DNA of 14,882 bases, from positions 1 through 14,882 of the forward strand of contig CATEYX010000133.1 in the NCBI GenBank assembly GCA_949511925.1, written 5' to 3'. Position 1 is the stretch's first letter. Each line of letters starts with the position of its first letter. The notes under the pieces were generated by a model. The model had not been told where the DNA came from, did not search any database, and saw nothing but the letters and a program-made list of their open reading frames with translations. This DNA is from Cryomorphaceae bacterium (GTDB taxonomy: Bacteria; Bacteroidota; Bacteroidia; Flavobacteriales; BACL11). Both the position numbers and the translations under genes were made by a program. This document shows, one piece after another, positions 1-6,023 of this stretch.

Positions 1-96
1 AGTCCAGTCGACAAAACTGATCGTGCACTTTTCATAGAAATTCTACAGCAAATAGGCACTTCACCAATAGCATTTGCTCTGTCCTTTAAAATGTAG
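1..96 (+). CDS. possible C-terminal end of a gene cut by the window edge
   Basis: The first frame of the plus strand is open for 31 codons from the window edge to a TAG at 94-96, and its composition looks protein-like (it includes DRALFIEILQQIG near the middle). If real, it is the 3' end of a plus-strand gene that starts outside the window and converges on the minus-strand genes. An open run of this length is not rare by chance in AT-rich DNA, and I do not recognise the family, so this is a weak call. Confidence 0.28.
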   Translation, partial: SPVDKTDRALFIEILQQIGTSPIAFALSFKM

Positions 97-225
97 AAAT
101 ACGTCTTTATCCTATGCATCCTTATCTAGTGTGTTAACAATACGGTTAACAGATTCTTTGATTATTTTACTAGAACAAGAGTACAAACAACACTTAACAT
201 ATTGTGTACTAAATAGATAAAGGGT

Positions 226-244
226 TTATATCGATTTGATATAA
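226..244. repeat. short AT-rich inverted repeat
   Basis: TTATATC at 226-232 and GATATAA at 238-244 are perfect 7-base inverted arms around a 5-base spacer. It lies in the gene-free left part of the window and could be an operator-like site or simply AT-rich chance symmetry. Confidence 0.35.
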
Positions 245-255
245 GACATATATCA

Positions 256-291
256 GTGTGATAAAGGATATATATGAACTTGATATCACAC
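256..291. repeat. inverted repeat GTGTGATA / TATCACAC
   Basis: GTGTGATA at 256-263 is the exact reverse complement of TATCACAC at 284-291, with a 20-base AT-rich spacer. It lies close to another inverted repeat at 226-244. No gene starts nearby on either strand, so any binding-site role is speculative. Confidence 0.35.
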
Positions 292-495
292 GTATATAAA
301 TTAGATATAGTTTTGGAGTTAACTACTTGATATTCCGTTAAATAAAAAATGAACTGCTATTGCAATTCATTTAATATTTAGGGAAAAATGTGTCGGGGTA
401 GCAGTACTAGATTCTACTAGTTTTGACAACTCAAAAGGTACCCGAATAGGTCCCTCGCTATTTTAGGCATCAGAGTTACACAGCAAATATAATAA

Positions 496-525
496 AAAAG
501 AACAGACTTTGAAATCTGCTCTTTT
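496..525 (-). terminator. stem-loop terminator, minus-strand orientation
   Basis: The arms AAAAGAACAGA (496-506) and TCTGCTCTTTT (515-525) pair over 11 bases with one mismatch around an 8-base loop. Read on the minus strand, the stem is followed at once by a T-rich tail, as in a factor-independent terminator. It lies about 195 bases past the stop of the SH3-domain gene at 721 and probably ends that transcript. The plus-strand side also has a short T run, so it may work both ways. Confidence 0.55.
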
Positions 526-720
526 ATAATTTATGAGAATTACCTTCAGACCTTTTTTACATGATTTCAGCAAGCTTAAAAACTAAAATTTTCATCACTT
601 ATTCTCCGCCAATCAATTTACCACCAAAACCCCTATGTTTTTAGCCAATGTTGAGCTTTAGCGGTTGGTTTTTCGAGCGACTTGGCAATGTGTATGGCTT
701 TTAGCATTGGAATATTATTG

Positions 721-1737
721 TTATTTCGGTTTATTTAAATATTTTTTCATAATCCAACCTGTCTGGGGTAAATTATCTTTTGGGTCAAAGTAACTTACGT
801 AAACCCACTTATGATGAATTAGAATTACAACCACATCAAAGTTAATTGGCAATTTTGTTAATGTAAGTGTCTTTGCATTTGGCTTTAATTTTACTTTACA
901 AATTCGATTTGTAATTCTATTTTCTTTAGCTTGTTTTAGTTGCTCTGTTATTTTTTGTATAAAATAAACAGTTGAATCCTGTTTAATTCCTATTTGATTT
1001 ACTTCTTCCTTTGTAGCAAGTTCAGGTTTTGTTTGCAAAAAATCATAATACTGATGAATTCCAGCAATACGCAAGAATATGTCAATTATCAATAATGCAG
1101 AAACTCCAAGTACTTTATGTTTATTAATAAAAGAAAGAACTAAAGAGAGCAATATTTGAAACTGCCTTTGATGTTCCTCATCTGTTGAAGTATCAAGTGT
1201 TTCAGTAAATTCAAGTGCTTGTTCTGTTACATTTTCAAGCTCCTCAAGTATTATCCAATTTTTTTGCTGTGCTGCAATTGCAGCCATTTGACCTGAAATA
1301 CTACTTAAAGCAAAATTTAGATTGTTTATTTGTACAATTTCGGATGATTGAATTTGTATTGTTTCAGTTATTGTTCTCAGACTTCCAAAAAGTTGTTCGT
1401 GTTGTCTATCAATTGAGGTTATTGCATCCAAAGTAGTTTGTGGAATTGCAAACTTACTTTGCCAATTCATTGAGGTAATTGCATCAATTGCAGGAAAAGT
1501 TGGTTGAGCAAACTTAGTGTGTTGCTTCAAACTTTTTGAGATTTCAGACATCATATTTATACCGCTGAAACTTCTTGTAATTTGTTCTTGGACTTTTAAT
1601 AGTCCTGAACCTCTTACTATGTCATCTATCATTTGATGTTGTTTCAATAGTGGGTTTATTGAAGTTTGAATCTGTTCTTGCATTTTTCTGATGTTATCAA
1701 AAGCACCTAACCCCATACTATTTCTCCAATCGTTCAT
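721..1737 (-). CDS. membrane-anchored protein with C-terminal SH3-like domain, unknown function
   Basis: This 338-residue protein is not one I can name. Residues 1-190 are helical and polar, with a short internal repeat: DAITSMNWQ near 85 and DAITSIDRQ near 104, also visible as near-identical DNA at 1411-1428 and 1468-1484. A hydrophobic stretch at about 194-226 could cross the membrane. A short helical linker leads to a C-terminal domain (about 278-336) with the KWVYVSYFD...GWIMKKYL pattern. That pattern is typical of bacterial SH3-like domains at the end of several membrane proteins of unknown function. The ATG at 1737 has an A-rich leader. The gene lies 228 bases past the CBASS operon on the same strand and probably has its own promoter. 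Membership of a defence island is inferred from position only. Confidence 0.75.
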   Translation of the reverse strand: MNDWRNSMGLGAFDNIRKMQEQIQTSINPLLKQHQMIDDIVRGSGLLKVQEQITRSFSGINMMSEISKSLKQHTKFAQPTFPAIDAITSMNWQSKFAIPQTTLDAITSIDRQHEQLFGSLRTITETIQIQSSEIVQINNLNFALSSISGQMAAIAAQQKNWIILEELENVTEQALEFTETLDTSTDEEHQRQFQILLSLVLSFINKHKVLGVSALLIIDIFLRIAGIHQYYDFLQTKPELATKEEVNQIGIKQDSTVYFIQKITEQLKQAKENRITNRICKVKLKPNAKTLTLTKLPINFDVVVILIHHKWVYVSYFDPKDNLPQTGWIMKKYLNKPK

Positions 1738-1965
1738 AATTTATTTTGATAATCTCCCTAAACTTGCCATTAGAGATAAGATGTTAGCTTTAATTTGAAA
1801 TATTCCATAAACCTTTTCGGTTTCTTGTATAGCCAAGCCAAATATTTTTATAATTAATTTCCTTTTTTCGTTATAAAGATTTTGATTTTTCGGTTTTCAG
1901 TCTAAGCTCAAAACTTCCAATTCACCACTAAACCCGTATTAACTATAGCTATTGTTAGGCAATCG
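1738..1965. other. intergenic region between Cap15 gene and SH3-domain gene
   Basis: No gene is seen here. Just past the Cap15 stop is a small inverted repeat, ATTG-TTAGG-CAAT at 1951-1963. Further on, 1917-1936 contains a CACCACTAAACCCG segment that resembles 609-634 after the next gene. The region probably holds the end of the CBASS transcript and the promoter of the downstream gene, but I find no clear match to the Bacteroidota TAnnTTTG promoter element. Confidence 0.4.
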
Positions 1966-2562
1966 TTATTTCTTCTTTTTCTTTACTCTTTTTAGTTCAA
2001 TTTCACCTGTTGTTTCTCTTGAAGTCCAATATTCTCCGGTCATTTCAAGAACATTAAATCCATCAAAATTTAGCAGAGTAGAGCCATAATGAATTGCACT
2101 TTTTTCACGAACACCAGATTTTGGTGTATTCAAATACGAATAGAATAATTGTTGATAATCTCTTTCTTTGTCTATATTAAAAGAAGAGCTAATGCTATGA
2201 CTTCTACTTTCGTTGGTTTTTATTTTAATAGTTATGTTAAAAAAATCTTGTTTAATTTCTATTTCGGTTGATATTGGTTCAGATTCCCCTTCATTCCAAT
2301 TTGATTTGATTTTCCCTTTCCATTTACCTGATAAATTAGGGGTTTGTACTAGCCAAGGATAAAATATTTTCCATTTCCAAGCCCAACTAATAAAAACTGT
2401 CCAAATAATAATATTTATTGAAATAGTGGTTGAAATATGAGACAGTGCTTTTTGAAAATCAATGTTTTCAAGATTTTGTGTACAGATAAAAATAACTGCG
2501 TACACAATGAATGCTAGTCCAATAATTGCAAATCCAAAACCTCTTATATTATGTTTAATCAT
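1966..2562 (-). CDS. cap15: Cap15-type CBASS effector (two membrane helices plus beta-barrel)
   Basis: This 198-residue protein is the killing effector of the CBASS system. In the Cap15 family, a cyclic nucleotide binds a C-terminal beta-barrel and drives oligomerisation of N-terminal membrane helices, disrupting the inner membrane of infected cells. Two hydrophobic helices are visible at about 9-28 and 46-64. A strand-rich domain follows at about 76-192: LSGKWKGKI at 77-85, the alternating strands around IEIKQDFFNITIKIKT, REKSAIHYGS at 152-161, and GEYWTSRETTGEIEL at 176-190. These are the usual Cap15 landmarks, and the length fits. The protein ends in a lysine tail. The gene starts 4 bases after the CD-NTase stop, so the two are surely co-translated. 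The same fold is used by the effector of the Panoptes defence system, which is the main alternative label. Confidence 0.88.
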   Translation of the reverse strand: MIKHNIRGFGFAIIGLAFIVYAVIFICTQNLENIDFQKALSHISTTISINIIIWTVFISWAWKWKIFYPWLVQTPNLSGKWKGKIKSNWNEGESEPISTEIEIKQDFFNITIKIKTNESRSHSISSSFNIDKERDYQQLFYSYLNTPKSGVREKSAIHYGSTLLNFDGFNVLEMTGEYWTSRETTGEIELKRVKKKKK

Positions 2563-2566
2563 ATTT

Positions 2567-3463
2567 TTAGTATTCTAAATAGCCCCAAAGCTGGAGTAAA
2601 TAATCATTAATATCTTTCCTTGTCCATTTTCTACTGTCTCTAATTAGATATAGTAATTCAGAAACCTCTTCCCATTCATTACATTTTTCTTGTTCTTTAG
2701 TATTTTGATACAAGTAAATTATTGATTGTTTTAGACGTTCATTCCAAGTATCATAATCATCAAAAATATTGTTGGGTACATTCCATACTAGACATTCCAA
2801 TAAAAATGACTTTATGTTTGAATTTACTGTTAATCCATCATCAATCATTTCATACCTGATTTTTTTATGAAGCCTTGTTAATCTCTTAAATCTACGAGAA
2901 GTTTTTTTGTTTTTATCAATTCCGTTTTCTATATGTTGTTTAGGATAATTTATTACCCACCTGTTACTATCTGTGATAAATTTTGAACCAAGCTCATAAT
3001 TTCCATTTTCACTATAAAGTCTATAATTCCAAGTTGGAACAACATCTGTTTCAACTCTATATGAGTTTTCTTTTATAGTAATACATTTATCATTTCTAAC
3101 TACTTCTTTTCTACCAAATTTGTTTACAAGTGCTGTTTCTATATCATTTTTAAATTCAGTATATGAATAAGAAGAACCTGATAATTTGTCGAGTCCAACA
3201 TCTTTCTCTTCAGTATTTGGAGGTAAAATAAAATAAAACCCACCAGTATATCTTACATTTATATCTATGTCGCTATTGTTTTTTACATTAGTATTATTTG
3301 CATAAGAGCCTTGTCCAAATGTTTCTGTAGATTTAGACTTAAGGGTTTCATCTTCACTAATGGCTTCACGGACCATTCTTTCAGCATTTTCCAGTTTGGA
3401 TTCCTCAGTATCACTTGGAGGTTTAGTCCAATAAGTTAAAGTTTTTTCGGTAAATTTTGCCAT
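2567..3463 (-). CDS. CD-NTase, CBASS cyclic (oligo)nucleotide synthase
   Basis: This 298-residue cytoplasmic enzyme belongs to the cGAS/DncV-like nucleotidyltransferases, which make a cyclic di- or oligonucleotide alarm signal on phage infection. The fingerprint is GQGS at 50-53, then a loop to SDIDINV with metal-binding D65 and D67, and the third aspartate D140 in VETDVVP. All catalytic residues are present, so it should be active. The C-terminal half (about 180-298) is the helical lobe expected for this family. It starts 4 bases after the GGDEF gene stop and ends 4 bases before the Cap15 gene. No Cap2/Cap3 ubiquitin-like genes and no HORMA/TRIP13 genes are present, so this is a minimal type I CBASS. 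The clade and the nucleotide product cannot be read from sequence alone. Confidence 0.92.
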   Translation of the reverse strand: MAKFTEKTLTYWTKPPSDTEESKLENAERMVREAISEDETLKSKSTETFGQGSYANNTNVKNNSDIDINVRYTGGFYFILPPNTEEKDVGLDKLSGSSYSYTEFKNDIETALVNKFGRKEVVRNDKCITIKENSYRVETDVVPTWNYRLYSENGNYELGSKFITDSNRWVINYPKQHIENGIDKNKKTSRRFKRLTRLHKKIRYEMIDDGLTVNSNIKSFLLECLVWNVPNNIFDDYDTWNERLKQSIIYLYQNTKEQEKCNEWEEVSELLYLIRDSRKWTRKDINDYLLQLWGYLEY

Positions 3464-3467
3464 AAAA

Positions 3468-4226
3468 TCAAATAATAGTTTCGGTGTTATTTTTTCCTGT
3501 TTTCTTTTTCGCTTTTTGTAAGGCTTGAGTTAATCTTTCAATAGCTATTTCTTTTGTATCTCCAATGTTAAATTCTGTTACTCCACAACAGATGGTAAGG
3601 TTAAAGCTGTCATTACCAATTTTAAATGTTGAATCGTTAATTAACTTTCTTTTACGATCAGAAGCTAATATAGCATTTGAAATAGTCGTTTCTTTTGCTA
3701 CAATTAAAAATTCATCACCTCTCATAAAGTATCTAAAAGTTTCATCTGTTATTCGACCATCTTTGTTTAATAAGTTGCCTAATTTAGACAAAATCTTATC
3801 AGCTATTTCATAACTATTATCGTCATTGAATTTTTTAAAATTGTCAATATCAATTAGAATTAAAGAAATAGGTTCGTCTTTTGTATTTCTTTCATTTTCT
3901 ATTCCTACAAGTTCTAATTCTAGTGCTTTGTGATTCTTTAAACCTGTCAAATCATCTATTTGATTTTCAGATTTTATTACTTTTAATTTCTTGTTAAAAA
4001 GGTAAATCGAAAGCGAAAAACTAGCAGTAACAAGTAATGATGAAACTAATAGGATTAACCATAATGTTAAAGAGAATTCCACTTTTAGCCATTCCCTTAC
4101 TACTGGAATATATTTTAAAACGATTATAAGGATAACTGAAAAAATCAAATATTTAATCGAGTCGTAAAAAGCCTTTGAAAGTGCGTCTTTTTTAAATTTT
4201 ATAAATGAGTCATTTAAATATTTCAT
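3468..4226 (-). CDS. membrane-anchored GGDEF-family protein (variant RGDEF) in the CBASS operon
   Basis: GGDEF proteins join two GTP into c-di-GMP. I start this gene at ATG 4226 (252 residues); an in-frame TTG at 4238 would add four. Two membrane helices (about 24-42 and 53-76) are followed by a full-length GGDEF domain (about 90-248): DDLTGLKN at 91-98, LIDIDNFKKFND around D126-D135 with the first metal aspartate and the guanine-contact asparagine, and RGDEF at 169-173. Departures from the family are clear: the usual GHxxGD reads SYEIAD, and the run RITDETFRY is followed by two extra residues (FM) and RGDEF where GGDEF is expected. The RxxD of an inhibitory site is kept at 158-161. The metal-binding acids remain, so activity is possible but not certain. 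It leads the operon, 4 bases ahead of the CD-NTase, and repeat A ends 19 bases upstream. GGDEF genes are not a standard CBASS part. Confidence 0.85.
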   Translation of the reverse strand: MKYLNDSFIKFKKDALSKAFYDSIKYLIFSVILIIVLKYIPVVREWLKVEFSLTLWLILLVSSLLVTASFSLSIYLFNKKLKVIKSENQIDDLTGLKNHKALELELVGIENERNTKDEPISLILIDIDNFKKFNDDNSYEIADKILSKLGNLLNKDGRITDETFRYFMRGDEFLIVAKETTISNAILASDRKRKLINDSTFKIGNDSFNLTICCGVTEFNIGDTKEIAIERLTQALQKAKKKTGKNNTETII

Positions 4227-4238
4227 TGGTCTCTTCAA

Positions 4239-4555
4239 ATGTTGCCCAACAACTGGTTATATTCAATAAGGTTAATTAATACCGATAACCCTACAAATAC
4301 TCTGGTTATGGCATGTTTATCTATTTTATATTTGGTTAAACGCATTGTTGTTTTCTGTATTATAGTTATAGTTTGTTTTACTTAAAATTATTCTTTTCAT
4401 AAATTAATTATTTTGAGTTATACTGTTCGCTAATCTATGTAATTTTTGTTTGAATTCTATCAGTTTAATTTTATATTAAGCGGACTTCATTAATATTCAC
4501 AAACATTCGGTTTAGCACAATCGCTCTCTGTTTTCTATGCAGTGTTGGCGTGGCG
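4239..4555. other. 317-base intergenic element with imperfect inverted ends
   Basis: No gene is seen here. The segment 4244-4550 begins GCCCAACAACTG (4244-4255) and ends CAGTGTTGGCG (4540-4550), which are imperfect inverted repeats of each other. It contains repeat A (4246-4356) and an AT-rich interior. It must hold the CBASS promoter and the end of the coiled-coil gene transcript, though no clear TAnnTTTG box is visible. The ends resemble palindromic intergenic elements common in Bacteroidota, but I cannot name the element. Confidence 0.45.
4246..4356. repeat. non-coding direct repeat, copy A (upstream of CBASS)
   Basis: This 111-base segment matches 5898-6003 in the same orientation at about 90% identity (roughly 10 mismatches and one 5-base gap by eye). 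It carries several GGTTA pentamers (4255, 4270, 4304, 4334) plus an inverted TAACC at 4286-4290, and the palindrome TTAATTAA at 4272-4279. Copy A ends 19 bases before the GGDEF gene start. It may be a shared promoter or operator region, or the scar of a cassette duplication. Confidence 0.8.
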
Positions 4556-4566
4556 TTAGTCAACAC
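4542..4566 (-). other. small stem-loop across the stop of the coiled-coil gene
   Basis: GTGTTG (4542-4547) and CAACAC (4561-4566) are perfect 6-base inverted arms around a 13-base loop that contains the TAA stop codon (4556-4558). No T-run follows on the minus strand, so it is a poor terminator. It coincides with the right boundary of the inverted-ended intergenic element and may be a recombination or processing feature. Confidence 0.3.
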
Positions 4567-5869
4567 TATCTAAGACATCTTCTATATTATCAGCTTGCTC
4601 TTTTAATATTTTTTTAGATTTAGAATCAAGTATTTTAGAAAGCTTTCCTAATCCAGGTATATTCTCTAATTTGTCTACAGCTCTAGATAATTTTGTGCTT
4701 TTTTCAAGGGCATCCATAAGTGGGTGATCAGATTTATTATAGTCAGATATTAATTTTCCCGGATTTTCAGAACTAACCTCTAAAATGTTATACAGGAGTT
4801 TTATTTTTAACTCACTTGAAATGTCTACATCTTCAATATCGTTTATTTGTTTAGATAATCCTTCATAAGTTTTACTAAGAACCTCCTTGTGAGTGTATTC
4901 TTCTATTAATCTTTTTGAAAGATTCATTTTCTTATTCGCAGAATAAGCATACCATAAAACAGGAACATATAATGGCAAAACAGAAAGAACTACTCTAGGT
5001 AATCGAAAAACTAACTCTTCGAATCCAACACCATCCAAAAATGATATGTAGCTGATTATAAATGGGATAATGGAAACTAAAATCAATCCGAAAATTCCCC
5101 AAAAAAACCTTATAAATAATTTCCTTGATTCTATTTCTTCTGCTGTTTTTTTTGTCGAGTAAGCCGAACTTAATCCTGCTGTTAGGGCATTTGGAAGTAA
5201 TGATTCTATTTTTTTTTCAAGAATAATATACTTTGCTTCCCAATCTGTTTTTAGACTATTATAATTCGAGAAACTTGAAATATTAAGTTCTTCAATATCT
5301 TTTTTTGAATCAGATAAATCTTTAATTAAAGTCGCATAACTATTTTCAAGTTTGTCTTTTAAGCCTTCAATATGATGTTCTTCTCCTGTTTCTTCATCTT
5401 CTTCATTATATCCATTTATATCAATATGTAACTGGTCGATTTCCTGTTTCTTTGTTAGAGAGTTTTTATAAAGTGAATTTATCTTAGTGATTATTTCTTC
5501 ACTTTTAGATATATCTTCTTCTAAGCTATTCAATTCCTCTTTCAGCTCTGGATGGTTTTCAAAAATAGTTTCAAGTTGAGTAATCAAATTATCAACACTT
5601 TCTTTACTTTTTACAAGTTGCGCATAGGATTCTTGAGCTAATGTTGATTTATTTATTAAATCATTATTAATAGAAACAGATTCTTCTTTTACTTCCAGAA
5701 CCTTGCTTAATTCAGAATTAGCAATAGTAATTAGCTCTATTATTCTTTTAAGATGAGTTTGTGCAGTATCTTTTGCTAATTCGGCTTTATTACGAAATTC
5801 CGAAGTTTTCTTTGAGGCTTGTTGTGCTTCTTTTTCTAATTCTGATATTTTATTCTCTGATTTATTCAT
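4556..5869 (-). CDS. coiled-coil protein with membrane hairpin, unknown function
   Basis: This 437-residue protein begins with about 220 residues of heptad-rich, highly charged helix (rich in E, K, S and L), with an acidic insert EEDEETGEEHH near 156-166. The motif LLPNALTAGLSSAY (224-237) follows, then two membrane helices (about 253-278 and 290-309). A cytoplasmic helical tail includes KKMNLSKRLIEEYTHKE (313-329). This layout, with the GLSSAY-type motif just before the membrane, recurs in bacterial membrane coiled-coil proteins of unknown function, some near defence genes. I cannot assign an activity and see no catalytic motif. The gene stands alone between two copies of a non-coding repeat. 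It is separated from the CBASS operon by 329 bases and probably has its own promoter. ATG 5869 has an A-rich leader. Confidence 0.75.
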   Translation of the reverse strand: MNKSENKISELEKEAQQASKKTSEFRNKAELAKDTAQTHLKRIIELITIANSELSKVLEVKEESVSINNDLINKSTLAQESYAQLVKSKESVDNLITQLETIFENHPELKEELNSLEEDISKSEEIITKINSLYKNSLTKKQEIDQLHIDINGYNEEDEETGEEHHIEGLKDKLENSYATLIKDLSDSKKDIEELNISSFSNYNSLKTDWEAKYIILEKKIESLLPNALTAGLSSAYSTKKTAEEIESRKLFIRFFWGIFGLILVSIIPFIISYISFLDGVGFEELVFRLPRVVLSVLPLYVPVLWYAYSANKKMNLSKRLIEEYTHKEVLSKTYEGLSKQINDIEDVDISSELKIKLLYNILEVSSENPGKLISDYNKSDHPLMDALEKSTKLSRAVDKLENIPGLGKLSKILDSKSKKILKEQADNIEDVLDSVD

Positions 5870-5897
5870 TTTTATAAATTAAGTTTTTTAATGCACA

Positions 5898-6003
5898 CCA
5901 ACAACTGGCTATATGCAATAAGGTTAATTAATCCTTATAACCCTATAAGTACTCTGGTTATGTTTTTCTATTTTATATTTGGTTAAACGTATTATTGTTT
6001 TCT
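5898..6003. repeat. non-coding direct repeat, copy B (upstream of coiled-coil gene)
   Basis: This is the partner of copy A at 4246-4356, in the same orientation. It ends 28 bases before the coiled-coil gene start and begins (reading on the minus strand) 20 bases after the stop of the T9SS cargo gene. GGTTA pentamers are kept at 5922, 5956 and 5981, with TAACC at 5938-5942 and TTAATTAA at 5924-5931; one GGTTA has become GGCTA. The two copies bracket exactly one gene. Confidence 0.8.
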
Positions 6004-6023
6004 CCTCAATAAATTCACCCTCT

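Larger units (their letters stand above)
97..720. other. 624-base stretch without a convincing gene
   Basis: I see no convincing coding region here. It holds AT-rich inverted repeats (226-244 and 256-291), a minus-strand stem-loop terminator (496-525), and a segment at 609-634 whose CACC-rich motif resembles one after the CBASS operon (1917-1936). A 31-codon open run on the minus strand at 367-462 lacks a start and is probably chance or a gene remnant. The long non-coding stretch suggests a boundary between the accessory genes and whatever lies to the left. Confidence 0.5.
1966..4226 (-). other. type I CBASS operon with an added GGDEF gene
   Basis: Three genes are read in the order GGDEF protein, CD-NTase, Cap15, with only 4 bases between each stop and the next start. 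Such spacing implies one transcript and coupled translation. CD-NTase plus Cap15 is a complete minimal CBASS: the sensor enzyme makes a cyclic nucleotide and the effector permeabilises the membrane. The GGDEF protein sits in the same membrane as the effector and could make a second nucleotide. Its role here is inference. Confidence 0.85.

Noticed and set aside
367..462. A 31-codon open run on the minus strand with protein-like composition (contains EGPIRVPFELSKLVES)
   Set aside because: It has no start codon, is preceded by an in-frame stop and a terminator, and its length is within chance for this DNA; at most a gene remnant.
483..490. TATATTTG on the minus strand, matching the Bacteroidota TAnnTTTG promoter element
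   Set aside because: No gene lies downstream on that strand within the window, and AT-rich DNA gives such matches by chance.
3468..4226. Calling the GGDEF gene a true mCpol/Panoptes synthase
   Set aside because: It keeps the full diguanylate-cyclase pattern (DDLTGLKN, DIDNFKKFND, RGDEF) and membrane helices, whereas mCpol is a minimal soluble Cas10-like palm; only the idea of decoy or guard function is kept as a hypothesis.
4226..4238. TTG at 4238 as start of the GGDEF gene
   Set aside because: An in-frame ATG four codons later at 4226 begins a natural MKYLND N-terminus; the TTG start is possible but less likely.
1951..4250. Integron attC sites at cassette ends (GCCTAAC after Cap15, GTTGGGC before the GGDEF gene on the minus strand)
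   Set aside because: The 7-base core motifs match at these two places, but paired cores at attC spacing are absent, copy B reads GTTGGTG, and no integron integrase is seen.
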